From: JAGRKR01 sp041397725
GTDB taxonomy: Bacteria > Pseudomonadota > Alphaproteobacteria > Rhizobiales > Hyphomicrobiaceae
Direction: 5' to 3'
DNA: 64,000 nt
NCBI GenBank assembly: GCA_041397725.1
Contig: JAWKVZ010000002.1
Span: forward strand, 62,001 to 126,000
This document shows, piece after piece, positions 53,204-62,552 of the stretch; the stretch's first letter is position 1, and each line of letters opens with the position of its first letter. The notes beneath the pieces are model-generated. The model was not told the origin of the DNA. It saw nothing but the letters and a program-made list of their open reading frames with translations, and did no database searches. The position numbers and the translations under genes were made by a program.

Positions 53204-54331
53204 ATGGTTCTGACACTCGCCTTCCGGAATCTCGTTCACGATCGCATGCGCCTCGTCGTCACGCTGGTCGGCATCATGTTTTCTGTGGTGCTGGTGGCGG
53301 TGCAGCTCGGGCTCTACTTCGGCGCGCAGACGATGATCGTGAATACGATCGACCAGACCGATGCGGACCTCTGGGTCATGCCGCGCGGCACCAAGAGCTT
53401 CGTGGACTCCTCGCCCCTGCGTGGCCGCGAGAAGCACGCCGCCCTTTCCACTCCCGGCATTGCGGAAGTTGCCGAACTCGTCGTCGTCGCCATCGAGTGG
53501 CGCAAGCCGGAAGGTGGCGGCACGCCCATCGTGCTGCTGGGAATCGAGCCGTCCGGTATCGGCCTGCAGCCCTGGAACATCATCTCCGGTAACGCCGCCG
53601 ATCTGACGACGCCCGATGGCGTCGCCGTCGACAAGTCCTATCTGGACGATCTCGGCGTCAAGAAGGTCGGGGACATCGCGCAGATCGAGAACCAGAAGGT
53701 CCGCGTCGTCGCGATCACCGAGAAGATCCGCTCCTTCACGACGATGCCCTACGTCTTCATGACGCTCTCTCAGGCGCGCCGCTATCTCAATGCGCCGCAC
53801 CACTTCTCCAGCTATCTGCTGCTGCGTGTGGCGAAGGGCCAGGACATAGAGGCCGTGCGCCAGCGCCTCATCGACCGGATGGACGAGGTCGACGTGCTGA
53901 CCACCCGGGAGTTCCGGGACCGTACGCTCAACCAGTGGCTGTTCGCCACCGGCGCGGGCTACGCGCTCATCATCGGCGCCGTGCTCGGCCTTATCGTCGG
54001 CACCGTCATCGTCGCCCAGACGCTCTACGCCAGCACCAAGGACCACCTGAACGAGTTCGCGACGCTGCGTGCCCTCGGCTCTACGACGCGCTACATCATG
54101 AGCGTCATCCTCGGACAGGCGATCTTCAGCGCCGTCATCGGCTACATCATCGCCATGTTCATCGTCGTGGCGGTCGTAAAGGCGAGCGCGGATTCAGCGA
54201 TGCCGATCATCATGACAGCGCCGCTGGCGGTCGGTTTGCTGGGATTGACGGTGTTGATGTGTGCCCTGTCCGCCGTCTCGGCGATCGCCAAGGTGACGCG
54301 GATCGATCCAGCGATGGTGTTCGGACGATGA
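53204..54331 (+). CDS. DevC-like ABC transporter permease (FtsX domain)
   Basis: The 375-residue permease starts LTLAFRNLVHDRMRLVVTLVGIMF, characteristic of the DevC family. It has one N-terminal membrane segment, a periplasmic domain of about 230 residues and three C-terminal segments (LIIGAVLGLIVGTVIVAQTLY, AVIGYIIAMFIVVAVVKA, LLGLTVLMCALSAVSAIAKV), ending PAMVFGR. It forms an exporter with the next two genes; cyanobacterial DevBCA exports glycolipids. The stop overlaps the ATPase start (ATGA). Confidence 0.88.
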   Translation: MVLTLAFRNLVHDRMRLVVTLVGIMFSVVLVAVQLGLYFGAQTMIVNTIDQTDADLWVMPRGTKSFVDSSPLRGREKHAALSTPGIAEVAELVVVAIEWRKPEGGGTPIVLLGIEPSGIGLQPWNIISGNAADLTTPDGVAVDKSYLDDLGVKKVGDIAQIENQKVRVVAITEKIRSFTTMPYVFMTLSQARRYLNAPHHFSSYLLLRVAKGQDIEAVRQRLIDRMDEVDVLTTREFRDRTLNQWLFATGAGYALIIGAVLGLIVGTVIVAQTLYASTKDHLNEFATLRALGSTTRYIMSVILGQAIFSAVIGYIIAMFIVVAVVKASADSAMPIIMTAPLAVGLLGLTVLMCALSAVSAIAKVTRIDPAMVFGR

Positions 54332-55080
54332 GTTCAAAAGTCATTCTGCAAGCCGAACGCGTGGTGAAAATCGTCGGGCAAGGCGCCGGACAGGTTCGCG
54401 CGCTCAAGGGGGTCAACGTCGGCCTGCGAACAGGCGAACTGACGCTGCTGATGGGCCCCTCCGGCAGCGGCAAGACGACCTTGCTCTCGATCCTCGGCTG
54501 CATCCTCTCCGCCACCGAGGGAGAGGTGAAGATCGCCGGCAAGACCACGCGAGGTCTCGGTGCTGAAGGTCTCGCCGACCTGCGGCGAAAGCATGTCGGC
54601 TTCATCTTCCAGTCGTATAATCTGTTTCCGACGCTGACGGCGGAGGAGAATGTCCGCCTGTCGCTCGACGTCTCCGGCATTCGCGGACGAGAGGCCTCCA
54701 AGCGCGCCAGGGAGGCGCTGGAAAAGGTCGGCCTTTCTCACCGCCTGAACGCCTACCCGAAGACCATGAGCGGCGGCGAGAAGCAGCGCGTAGCCGTGGC
54801 GCGCGCCGTCGCCGGCTCCCCATCCGTGGTACTCGCCGACGAGCCGACGGCCGCTCTCGACAGCGAGAATGGACAGGCCGTCATGGCGCTCCTCGCCGAA
54901 ATCGCACGCGACCGCTCCCGGGCGGTGCTTGCCGTCACGCACGATCCGCGTACATTGCCGTTCGCCGGCCGGATCATTCGCATCGAGGACGGGCGTATCG
55001 TCGGAGACGAGCGCTCGAGTTTGGCTGCCATACATGTCCCGGTGAAATCGCAGAAAGGCAAGAGTAGGGCACATGCATAA
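54328..55080 (+). CDS. DevA-like ABC transporter ATP-binding protein
   Basis: The 250-residue ATPase shows Walker A GPSGSGKTT, Q-loop FIFQSYNLFPTL, signature MSGGEKQR, Walker B VVLADEPTAALD and H-loop VTHD. The DEPTAALD version marks the LolD/DevA group. Its start overlaps the permease stop and its end overlaps the adaptor start by 8 bp, so all three are coupled. Confidence 0.93.
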   Translation: MSSKVILQAERVVKIVGQGAGQVRALKGVNVGLRTGELTLLMGPSGSGKTTLLSILGCILSATEGEVKIAGKTTRGLGAEGLADLRRKHVGFIFQSYNLFPTLTAEENVRLSLDVSGIRGREASKRAREALEKVGLSHRLNAYPKTMSGGEKQRVAVARAVAGSPSVVLADEPTAALDSENGQAVMALLAEIARDRSRAVLAVTHDPRTLPFAGRIIRIEDGRIVGDERSSLAAIHVPVKSQKGKSRAHA

Positions 55081-56188
55081 GTGGGACACGGTCGCATCTC
55101 TCGCGGCCTTTGCGATCGCGATCGGGCTGGGTGCCATCGGCTTCGCCGTCTACGACGTCTGCTGCAGTGGCGACGGCACGACGACCAGCAAGCCGGTCGT
55201 GCGGACGGAGGCCGGCAAGAAGAAGGCCACCGGCCAGTGGTCGGCATCGGCGCCCGGCCGCGTCGAGCCCAAGTTCGGCGAGGTCAAGGTCACAGCGACC
55301 GTGCCGGGCCGCATCGTGAACGTGCTCGCGCGGACCGGAGACAAGGTTTCGGCCGGCGATGTGCTCATCCTGCTCGACGACCGCGAGCCGCGCGCGCGCA
55401 TCCGCGCCGCCGAGACGCTGGTTCGGATGCTCAAGAAGGCGCGGGACAGCGAGCCGCAGGTCGCGCGCGACGTCAAGGACCGACGTGAGCAGCAGGACCG
55501 GCTCTTCGACGCCGAGCGGTCCCTGTTCCGGGCGCGGGAGCGGCTGGACAAGGCCGTCATCGATCGTCGCGAGGGGCGGGGCAGCGGCGACATCGCACGT
55601 GCGCGTGATGACGTGGCCGATGGCGAGCGGCGCGTGGTGAGCGAGCGCGCTGCGCTGAAAAAGTTCGAGGACGACACCGGACTGCCGGCTCCCAGCAAGC
55701 TTGAGTCCGATCTCGTCACCGCGCGGGCCCAGCTTTCGCTGGCGGAGACGGCGTTCGACCATACGCGTGTCCGCGCACCGAACGATGGGACGGTATTGCG
55801 CATGATCGCGCGCAAGGGAGAGACGGCCGTCCCGTCTCCGGAAAACCTGTTGGTCATTCTCGGCGATCTCACGGGCCTGCGCATCCGGGCCGAGCTCGAC
55901 GAGCGCGACATCAAGAAGGTCAGAGTGGGACAGCGGACGATGATCCGTGCCGATGCCTTCCCGGGCCGCGAGTTCGAGGGGCGCGTGGCGCGCGTCGCGC
56001 CGGCACTCCTGCCGGCACAGCTCGGCGCCAAGGGACCGCGTCGACCCACCGATGTCGATGTGCTCGAGATATTCGTCGACGTGACCGGGCAGTCTGAGCT
56101 GCGCGCCGGCATGCGCGTGGATGTGTTCTTCCGCTCCGACGCGACGGTCGGGACGGAGCAGTCGAAGCGCAAGACCGCCTCGAACTAG
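55073..56188 (+). CDS. DevB-like HlyD-family membrane fusion protein
   Basis: The 371-residue periplasmic adaptor has an N-terminal membrane anchor (LAAFAIAIGLGAIGFAVYDV), a lipoyl half (GRVEPKFGEVKVTATVPGRI), a long charged coiled coil (about 110-225, Arg/Glu/Asp-rich), the second lipoyl half (TRVRAPNDGTVLRMIARKGE) and a beta-barrel region. It completes the exporter. The coil is long enough to reach an outer-membrane channel, which is not encoded nearby. A terminator follows. Confidence 0.88.
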   Translation: MHKWDTVASLAAFAIAIGLGAIGFAVYDVCCSGDGTTTSKPVVRTEAGKKKATGQWSASAPGRVEPKFGEVKVTATVPGRIVNVLARTGDKVSAGDVLILLDDREPRARIRAAETLVRMLKKARDSEPQVARDVKDRREQQDRLFDAERSLFRARERLDKAVIDRREGRGSGDIARARDDVADGERRVVSERAALKKFEDDTGLPAPSKLESDLVTARAQLSLAETAFDHTRVRAPNDGTVLRMIARKGETAVPSPENLLVILGDLTGLRIRAELDERDIKKVRVGQRTMIRADAFPGREFEGRVARVAPALLPAQLGAKGPRRPTDVDVLEIFVDVTGQSELRAGMRVDVFFRSDATVGTEQSKRKTASN

Positions 56189-56224
56189 GCGCCGTGGTGG
56201 CGACCAGCTTTGAAGCTATGCAGT

Positions 56225-56253
56225 AGGGCGCCTTGGGGCGCCCTTCTTGCTTT
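56225..56253 (+). terminator. Terminator of the DevCAB-like exporter operon
   Basis: AGGGCGCC pairs with GGCGCCCT around TTGG, followed by TCTTGCTTT. The hairpin lies about 37 bp past the last stop. Confidence 0.8.
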
Positions 56254-56308
56254 CAGGCTGGCGGTCGGCACACCGCTCATATGCTGGACGCATGGGCTCT
56301 GAGTGCGC

Positions 56309-56371
56309 GGGTGCGATTCACGCTCTCGCCGGACGCGCTCCGCGCATCCGTCTCGACCGATCGCACCCTAA
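56309..56371 (+). repeat. Dispersed intergenic repeat, copy B
   Basis: This is the second copy of the repeat described near 15.7 kb, ungapped and identical over 19 bases. Its end touches the stop codon of the IclR gene on the other strand. Both copies lie at the 3' side of a minus-strand gene, between that gene and the one further down. Confidence 0.6.
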
Positions 56372-57174
56372 GGCGCGACCTCCTGCAGGCGCTCGAGCTT
56401 GCCCACCATGTCGGCGAGCCGCTCGCCAAGTTCGGGCAACTGTTTCGCCGAGATGCGCGTGCTGGCCCCGCCGCAGTTGAAGGCGAGCACCGTGCCGTCA
56501 ACGAGCCTGAGCGGCACGCCGACGGCGTTGTACTCGCTCATCCATTCGCCCGCCGACACGGTGTACCCAAGCCGCAGGTAGGCGGAGATCGCCTCGTCGA
56601 TGGTGCGCTTGAGCACCGGCCAGCGCCGCTCATTGCGGGACTTGAGCTCCTTCAGCACGCCGGCTCGCTCCCGCTCGGTCAACGCCGCGAGATAGGCCCG
56701 GCCCATCGCCGTCGTGGCGATCTCGCGGCCGACGCCGATATCGATCGGCACGACCATCATCGACGGGTGGCGTGAGCGCTCGACGATGATCATGTTGGCG
56801 CCGTCGCGCACGCCGAGCGCCACGGCCGAGCGGGTCAGCTCCGCCAGATCCTGCATCAGCGGTCGGGCGACCTCGCGGATCGAAAGCTGGCGAAGAACGG
56901 GATAGCCGAGCGACAGCACGTGCGGGTGGAGCAGATAGCGGCCGGTTTCCTCGTCCAGGCGAAGGAAGCCGAGCGCCAGCAGAGTGAAGGTCAGCCGGGA
57001 TACCGTGGCCTTCGGAAAACGCGTGCGCCGCGCCAGCTCGGCATTGGAAAGCCCGCGATCGTCCGGCTGAAAAGCCTGCAGGACCTCGAGGCCGCGCGCC
57101 AGAGACTTGACGAACTGGCGATCGGTGTTGGCCTTGCCGGACAGAGCGAGTTCAGTGTTCTTGCGAAATCCCAT
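56368..57174 (-). CDS. IclR-family transcriptional regulator
   Basis: This 268-residue regulator has an N-terminal winged helix (SLARGLEVLQAF, SNAELARRTRFPKATVSRL as recognition helix, TFTLLALGFLR) and a C-terminal IclR effector domain (SIREVARPLMQDLAELT, GREIATTAMGRAYLAAL). IclR regulators usually control the divergent catabolic operon and bind its aromatic or dicarboxylic intermediate. Here the divergent operon encodes dicarboxylate catabolism. AGGAGA precedes the ATG; longer starts are possible but not needed. Confidence 0.92.
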   Translation of the reverse strand: MGFRKNTELALSGKANTDRQFVKSLARGLEVLQAFQPDDRGLSNAELARRTRFPKATVSRLTFTLLALGFLRLDEETGRYLLHPHVLSLGYPVLRQLSIREVARPLMQDLAELTRSAVALGVRDGANMIIVERSRHPSMMVVPIDIGVGREIATTAMGRAYLAALTERERAGVLKELKSRNERRWPVLKRTIDEAISAYLRLGYTVSAGEWMSEYNAVGVPLRLVDGTVLAFNCGGASTRISAKQLPELGERLADMVGKLERLQEVAP

Positions 57175-57257
57175 CTCGACCGTCTCCTGTGGCGGCAACA
57201 GAGCCTGCCCGACTTGACAAGGACCGGACCCCCAAGGAATGATGCGGCCGATTATGC

Positions 57258-57270
57258 GGAACATTGTTCC
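57258..57270. promoter_or_regulatory. Palindrome in the IclR/CoA-ligase divergent region, probable IclR operator
   Basis: GGAACATTGTTCC is a perfect 5-bp-arm palindrome with a 3-bp spacer. IclR-family operators are often short GC-capped palindromes of this size. It is 84 bp from the regulator start and 75 bp from the ligase start. Confidence 0.55.
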
Positions 57271-57285
57271 AAATTGCAAAACAGA

Positions 57286-57301
57286 TTGCGATCAATCGCA
57301 A
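57286..57301. promoter_or_regulatory. Second palindrome in the IclR/CoA-ligase divergent region
   Basis: TTGCGAT-CA-ATCGCAA is a perfect 7-bp-arm palindrome. It is unlike the first palindrome, so either a different regulator binds it or only one of the two is the IclR site. It lies 45 bp before the ligase ATG. Confidence 0.5.
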
Positions 57302-57345
57302 CCTCGGGGTCGCACCGGACCCTGAGCCTCAGGGGTGAAGCGACC

Positions 57346-59487
57346 ATGCAGGCAACGGGGCCGGGGGATCAGGCGCGCGATATCGAGACGGATCGCGCCG
57401 CTGTCAGGGCCATGCTCAGTCCGGAGTCGATCGCGATCATCGGCGCGGGGCCCGACACCAACAAGCTGAGCGGCAGGCCGCTGCACTTCCTGCGCCGTGA
57501 CGGCTTTGCCGGACGGATCTATCCGGTCAATCCGAAGTACTCCGACATCGCGGGCGTGCCCTGCTTTCCCGACATCGCCTCCTTGCCGGAGGCGCCCGAC
57601 ATGGCAATCGTCGCCGTCGGCGCGGCGCGCGTCGGGGCGACCGTCGCGGCGCTCGGACAGAAGGGCTGCAAGGTCGCCGTCATCTTCAGCTCCGGCTTCG
57701 GGGAGCTCGGGGAGGCGGGCAAGCGTATGGAGGCCGATCTTCTCGCGATCGGGCGCGAGAACAATATCCGCATCTGCGGCCCCAACACTCTGGGCCTCGT
57801 CAATGCCTTCGTGCGCTCCACCGCGACGTTCAGCCAATATGCCGACCAGCCGCCCGTGCCGGGCCGGATCGGGTTCGCCAGCCAGTCTGGCGCCTTCGGC
57901 ACGGCGATCGCCGCGCTTGCGCGCGTCAAGGGGCTTGGGCTCGGCTATTTCGTTTCGACCGGCAATACGATCGACATCACGCCCATGGAGTGTCTCGCCG
58001 AGATCATCGAGGACGAGCGCATCCAGGTGGCGGCCGGCTACGTCGAAGGCATCGCCGACGGAGACCAGCTCGTCCGCCTGGCGCATCGCGCGCGGGAGCT
58101 TGCCAAGCCGCTCGTCATTACCAAGGTCGGGCGGCATGCTGCCGGTGCCCGGGCGGCGCAGTCGCACACCGGCTCTCTGGCGGGCGAGGACCGCGTGTTC
58201 GATGCCGTCGTGCGCCAGGCCGGCGCCATCCGGGCGCGCAACGAGGAGCACATGCTGGATATGGTCGCCGCACTCGTGGCCAATCCGGTTGCGCAGGGAC
58301 GCGGCCTCGGCATCATCACGCAATCGGGCGGCGCCGGCGTGCTGATGGCGGACCGCGCGGAGGAACTCGGCCTCGAGGTGCCGCTTCTTTCTGTGGCGAC
58401 GCGTGAGCGACTGAAGGCGGTGCTGCCGGAATTCGGCGCCAGCGGCAATCCCGTCGATGTCACGGGACAGTTCCTGGCGGAGCCGCGCATCCTCTCGGAG
58501 AGCGTCAAGATCGTCCTCGAGGACCCGGCGATCGACGTCTGCATCATCTGGCTGCAGCTCATGCACGGCTACGGCAAGGTGCTGCGCGACCTCTTCCGTG
58601 AGATCAAGCGATCCGTGACCAAGCCATTCCTCGTCTGCTGGATCGAGGCGCCGGAGGACGTGCGCCGCGATCTCGTCGCCGACGACATCTGCATCGTGAG
58701 TGCGACCGAGCGCGCCGTCGATGCGGCGGAAGGGATGGTGCGCTGGGGCGAGATCACGCGTCGTCCGCCGCCGCTGGCCGAGACGCAATCCTCGCGACCG
58801 GCGAGCGGAGAGCCAACCGCCGAGACCGAGGTCGTAGCATCGCTGGAGGCGGCTGGACTGCTCGAGGCCTCTGGCCTGACGCTGGTCGGAACCCGGCTGG
58901 CGCGTGATGCGGCGGAAGCCGGACGCATCGCTGCGGAGCTCGGCTTTCCGGTCGCGGTGAAGATCGAATCCGTCGACATTCCCCATAAGACCGAGGCGGG
59001 CGGCGTGGTGCTCGGTCTCGCGTCCAGGGAGGCCGTCGAGAAGGCGGCGGCCGATGTGCTCGCGTCTGCCGCGCGGCATGCTCCGGCAGCGCGGATCGCG
59101 GGCGTGCTGGTCCAGCGCATGAGCGCTCCGGCGACGGAGATCGTGCTCGGATTGCGACGTGATCCCGTGTTCGGCCACGTCGTCATGGTGGGGCTCGGCG
59201 GCATCTTCGTCGAGGTCCTGAAAGACGTCGCCTTCGCACGCGCACCGATCAGTCATGACGAGGCGCTCGGCCTGCTCGACAGCCTGAAGGGCAAGCCGCT
59301 GCTCATGGGCGCGCGCGGGCGCGAGCCCGTCGACCTCGAGGCGCTGGCGCGGGCGATCACCGCACTCTCCCGGCTGGCGCTGGCGCATCCCGAGATCGAG
59401 GAGCTCGACCTCAATCCGGTCTTTGCGGGGGGCGACGGCACCACGGCTGTCGATTGGCTGATGTTGCGGCGGACATCTCGCGCATGA
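57346..59487 (+). CDS. NDP-forming acyl-CoA synthetase (fused alpha-beta)
   Basis: The 713-residue fused enzyme has a CoA-binding Rossmann domain (ESIAIIGAGPDTNKLSG), a succinyl-CoA-synthetase-alpha-like part with ICGPNTLGLVN and GFASQSGAFG, the His of RAAQSHTGSLAGED, and a C-terminal ATP-grasp domain (GFPVAVKIESVDIPHKTEAGGVVLGL, MVGLGGIFVEVLKDVAFA). This class makes acyl-CoA from acid, ATP (or GTP) and CoA reversibly. In context it activates the imported dicarboxylate. AGGGGTGAAG precedes the ATG. Its stop overlaps the permease start (ATGA). Confidence 0.88.
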   Translation: MQATGPGDQARDIETDRAAVRAMLSPESIAIIGAGPDTNKLSGRPLHFLRRDGFAGRIYPVNPKYSDIAGVPCFPDIASLPEAPDMAIVAVGAARVGATVAALGQKGCKVAVIFSSGFGELGEAGKRMEADLLAIGRENNIRICGPNTLGLVNAFVRSTATFSQYADQPPVPGRIGFASQSGAFGTAIAALARVKGLGLGYFVSTGNTIDITPMECLAEIIEDERIQVAAGYVEGIADGDQLVRLAHRARELAKPLVITKVGRHAAGARAAQSHTGSLAGEDRVFDAVVRQAGAIRARNEEHMLDMVAALVANPVAQGRGLGIITQSGGAGVLMADRAEELGLEVPLLSVATRERLKAVLPEFGASGNPVDVTGQFLAEPRILSESVKIVLEDPAIDVCIIWLQLMHGYGKVLRDLFREIKRSVTKPFLVCWIEAPEDVRRDLVADDICIVSATERAVDAAEGMVRWGEITRRPPPLAETQSSRPASGEPTAETEVVASLEAAGLLEASGLTLVGTRLARDAAEAGRIAAELGFPVAVKIESVDIPHKTEAGGVVLGLASREAVEKAAADVLASAARHAPAARIAGVLVQRMSAPATEIVLGLRRDPVFGHVVMVGLGGIFVEVLKDVAFARAPISHDEALGLLDSLKGKPLLMGARGREPVDLEALARAITALSRLALAHPEIEELDLNPVFAGGDGTTAVDWLMLRRTSRA

Positions 59488-60890
59488 GCACGGCAAGTGG
59501 GGCCATGAGGCTGGGGACCTGGCAGATCGCCATGGTCCTGCTGGCTGTGACGATCGGCCTGATCACCGCCACCACGACCCCGCCTGAGGGCGTTGGACAG
59601 GCTGCGATGATCGGGCTCGGCCTGACGGCTTTCACCGTGCTGCTGTGGGCGACAGCGGCGATCCCGCCGCCGATCACGTCCATTGTCTTCCTCATCGCCG
59701 CGCTCGCGACGCAGATCGCGGCGCCAACCACGGTCTTCAAGGGCTTTCTGTCGAGTGCGCTCTGGCTGGTCATGGGAGGGCTGCTGATCGGCACGGCGGC
59801 GGAGCGCTCGGGCTTTGGCCGCTGGGTGGCCAAACGCTTTCTCGGGCGGTTCCGGTCATCCTACCCCATGCTGATCCTCGGCATTCTCGTCGGCACGACC
59901 ACGCTGAGCTTCCTCATTCCCGCCAACATGGGGCGAACGGCCATCACGGTGCCGGTGGTCATGGCGCTCTGCCGCGAGGCGGGCTATGCCCCGGGCTCCA
60001 ACGGCTACATCGGCGCCGTCCTCACCGCCGTCGTCGGAAATTTCGCGGTCGCCCTAGGCATCCTGCCGGCGAATCTCCTGAACATCATGATCGTCGGCTC
60101 GGGTGAGGCGCTCTATGGCGTGCGCATACCCTACATGGAGTATCTCTATCTGTGCGGGCCCGTACTCGGCGTCGGCAAAGGACTGCTCGTCTGGGCCACG
60201 GTTGTCAGGATCTTCCCGGCCCCGCCGCCGCTCAACGATGCCGGCAGCGCCACGATCGAGCCGTTGACCGCCGAAGCCAAGCGTGTCGCGGCCATCCTCG
60301 CGCTGGCGATCCTGTTGTGGGCAACGGACTTCATGCACGGCATCGCGCCGGGCTGGGTGGCGCTCGCGGCTGGCCTCCTGTGCATGATGCCCGGCTTCGG
60401 CCTGTTGGAGCCGAGCGAAGCCTTCGACCTGCGCCGGCTCGGCCTTTGCGTCTGGGTCGGGGTCGTGCTGAGCCTCGGCGCGGTGCTGACCGAGGCGGGG
60501 GCGAGCAAGCTCGTCTCCGGCTTTCTAGCGAACGTGGCGATGGTCGAGGGCAAATCGGCGCTCTACGGCTCGCTCGCCATGTCCTTCATCGCGTCCCTGC
60601 TCGGCGTCATCGGCACGACGGGCGGTACGATCCCGATCTCCACCGCCACCATCGAGGCCGTCGCTGCCGCGACCTCGCTGCCGATCAAGACCGGCATCCT
60701 GTCGATCACCTCGGGCATGTCTGCCGTCTTCTTTCCCTACGAGGCAGCGCCGCTCGTGGTCGGCATCGGGCTCGGCAAGGTGTCCGCGGCCTCTGCCGCA
60801 CGCCTCACGGTGCCGCTCTCGATCCTGACGCTGCTCATCATCGTGCCGCTCAATGCCTTGTGGTGGCGCTTCATCGGCTTCCTGCCTTGA
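59484..60890 (+). CDS. SLC13/DASS-family dicarboxylate permease
   Basis: This 468-residue membrane protein has about eleven hydrophobic segments and the DASS features IPPPITSIVFLI, FLIPANMGRTAITVPVVMAL (near the SNT-type site) and FIASLLGVIGTTGGTIPIS. Homologues take up di- or tricarboxylates such as succinate or C4-C6 acids with Na+. The ATGA overlap with the ligase gene suggests import and activation are co-regulated. Confidence 0.86.
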   Translation: MSTASGAMRLGTWQIAMVLLAVTIGLITATTTPPEGVGQAAMIGLGLTAFTVLLWATAAIPPPITSIVFLIAALATQIAAPTTVFKGFLSSALWLVMGGLLIGTAAERSGFGRWVAKRFLGRFRSSYPMLILGILVGTTTLSFLIPANMGRTAITVPVVMALCREAGYAPGSNGYIGAVLTAVVGNFAVALGILPANLLNIMIVGSGEALYGVRIPYMEYLYLCGPVLGVGKGLLVWATVVRIFPAPPPLNDAGSATIEPLTAEAKRVAAILALAILLWATDFMHGIAPGWVALAAGLLCMMPGFGLLEPSEAFDLRRLGLCVWVGVVLSLGAVLTEAGASKLVSGFLANVAMVEGKSALYGSLAMSFIASLLGVIGTTGGTIPISTATIEAVAAATSLPIKTGILSITSGMSAVFFPYEAAPLVVGIGLGKVSAASAARLTVPLSILTLLIIVPLNALWWRFIGFLP

Positions 60891-60969
60891 GCCGGATGCC
60901 AATTGCAACCATGATCGCGGTCTCGCGTCGGACGAGGAGACCGCACAATCGAGGAAAGGGAAAAGTGAC

Positions 60970-62496
60970 GTGACCTTCGATCCCAAGGCTGAAAGCCTGC
61001 TCGTCGGCGTGGTCGGCGCCGGTCTCATGGGGCGCGGCATCGCGCAGGTGGCGCTCCAGGGCGGCTGCCGCGTGAAGCTCTTCGACACGCGCCCGGAGGC
61101 GGTCCAGGACGCCTGCAAGTTCATCGGCCAGATGCTGAAGCGTGCCGCTGAAAAGGGGCAGATGCAGGCGGCGGAGGCCGATGACGCCGTCGCGCGTCTC
61201 GTGCCGGCGACCAGGCTCGAGGATCTGGCCGATTGCCCGGTCGTGATCGAGGCCGTCATCGAGGACCTCGGCATCAAGCACAAGGTCTTCGCGGCTCTCG
61301 AGGCGATCGTCGCGCCCGAAGCGGTGCTGGTCACCAACACATCCTCGCTTTCCGTCGCCTCCATTGCGGCCGTCGCCAAGAAGCCCGAGCGCGTGGCCGG
61401 CTTCCACTTCTTCAACCCCGTGCCGCTCATGAAGCTCGTCGAGGTCATCGATGGCGTCACGACCGACCCCGCCGTTGGCGAAGCGCTCATGGGGCTCGGC
61501 CGTCGCTTCGGCCGCGAGCCCGTGCGCATGAACGATGCGCCGGGCTTCCTGGTCAATCAGGTCGGGCGTGGCTTCAACGTCGAGACGGCCCATATCGCCG
61601 CCGACGGCGTCGCCTCCTTCTCCGATCTCGACCGTATCCTGCGGGACGGCGCCGGCTTCCGCATGGGGCCGTTCGAGCTGATGGACCTGACGGCGATCGA
61701 TGTCACGCATCCGGCGACGGAGCTGCTCTACCGCCAGACCTACGACGAGCCGCGCTATCGTCCGACCTCGCTGATGAAGCTGCGGCTCGACGCGGGCCTG
61801 CTCGGCCGCAAGGTCGGTCGCGGCTTCTACGTCTATAAGGACGGCAAGAAGCAGGAAGCGCCGGAGGCTCCGGCGCCGGCCTACGACGGACGCCCGGTGT
61901 GGGTGAGCCCGGTCGAGGCGGAAGGCTCCGCGAAGCTCAAGGCCATCGTCTCGGCGGCTGGCGGCAAGCTCGAGAGCGGTGCTGCTCCCAGTGCCGAGGC
62001 GCTGATCCTGGTGACGCCGATCGGCGATGACGCCACTTCGACCGCTGTGGCTCAAGGTCTTGATGCCACGCGCACCCTCGCCGTCGACACGCTGTTCGGC
62101 CTGGAGACGCGGCGCACGCTCATGAAGACGCCGGTGACGCGGCCCGAGTTCACGGCAGCGGCTCATGGCCTGCTCGGCGGCGGCTCGGTGCACGCGACGG
62201 TCATTCACGACACGCCCGGTTTCGTCTGCCAGCGTGTCGTGGCGGCCATCGTCAACATCGGCGCGTCCGTGGCGCAGGCCCGTGTGGCCGCGCCTGCCGA
62301 TGTCGACAAGGCGGTCGTGCTCGGGGTCAACTACCCGAAGGGGCCACTCGCCTGGGCGGATGCCGTGGGACCACGCAACATCGTGCGCATTCTCGAGGGC
62401 ATCCAGCGCGTGACCGGCGACCCGCGCTATCGCCCGTCGCCCTGGCTCAGGCGCCGCGCCGCGCTCGGCGTCTCCATGCTCACGCCCGAAGCCTGA
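60970..62496 (+). CDS. 3-hydroxyacyl-CoA dehydrogenase (PaaH-like, two C-terminal domains)
   Basis: The 508-residue enzyme has the NAD motif VGVVGAGLMGRGIAQV, catalytic His in AGFHFFNPVPLMKLVEVI, NDAPGFLVNQVGRG, and a second 3HCDH C-terminal domain (HDTPGFVCQRVVAAIVNIG...). The double-domain form is seen in 3-hydroxyadipyl-CoA dehydrogenase PaaH/PaaC. It oxidises 3-hydroxyacyl-CoA to 3-oxoacyl-CoA. The start is GTG behind GAGGAAAGGG; 80 bp separate it from the permease. Confidence 0.9.
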   Translation: MTFDPKAESLLVGVVGAGLMGRGIAQVALQGGCRVKLFDTRPEAVQDACKFIGQMLKRAAEKGQMQAAEADDAVARLVPATRLEDLADCPVVIEAVIEDLGIKHKVFAALEAIVAPEAVLVTNTSSLSVASIAAVAKKPERVAGFHFFNPVPLMKLVEVIDGVTTDPAVGEALMGLGRRFGREPVRMNDAPGFLVNQVGRGFNVETAHIAADGVASFSDLDRILRDGAGFRMGPFELMDLTAIDVTHPATELLYRQTYDEPRYRPTSLMKLRLDAGLLGRKVGRGFYVYKDGKKQEAPEAPAPAYDGRPVWVSPVEAEGSAKLKAIVSAAGGKLESGAAPSAEALILVTPIGDDATSTAVAQGLDATRTLAVDTLFGLETRRTLMKTPVTRPEFTAAAHGLLGGGSVHATVIHDTPGFVCQRVVAAIVNIGASVAQARVAAPADVDKAVVLGVNYPKGPLAWADAVGPRNIVRILEGIQRVTGDPRYRPSPWLRRRAALGVSMLTPEA

Positions 62497-62552
62497 TCTG
62501 AGAACCCGACGACGAGGCCGCACGACGGCCAAACAAGGAAAGGAACCGTTCC

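Noticed and set aside
57292..59496. Open frame of about 730 codons antisense to the CoA ligase
   Set aside because: It is a shadow frame; the sense strand has all ligase motifs and a ribosome-binding site.
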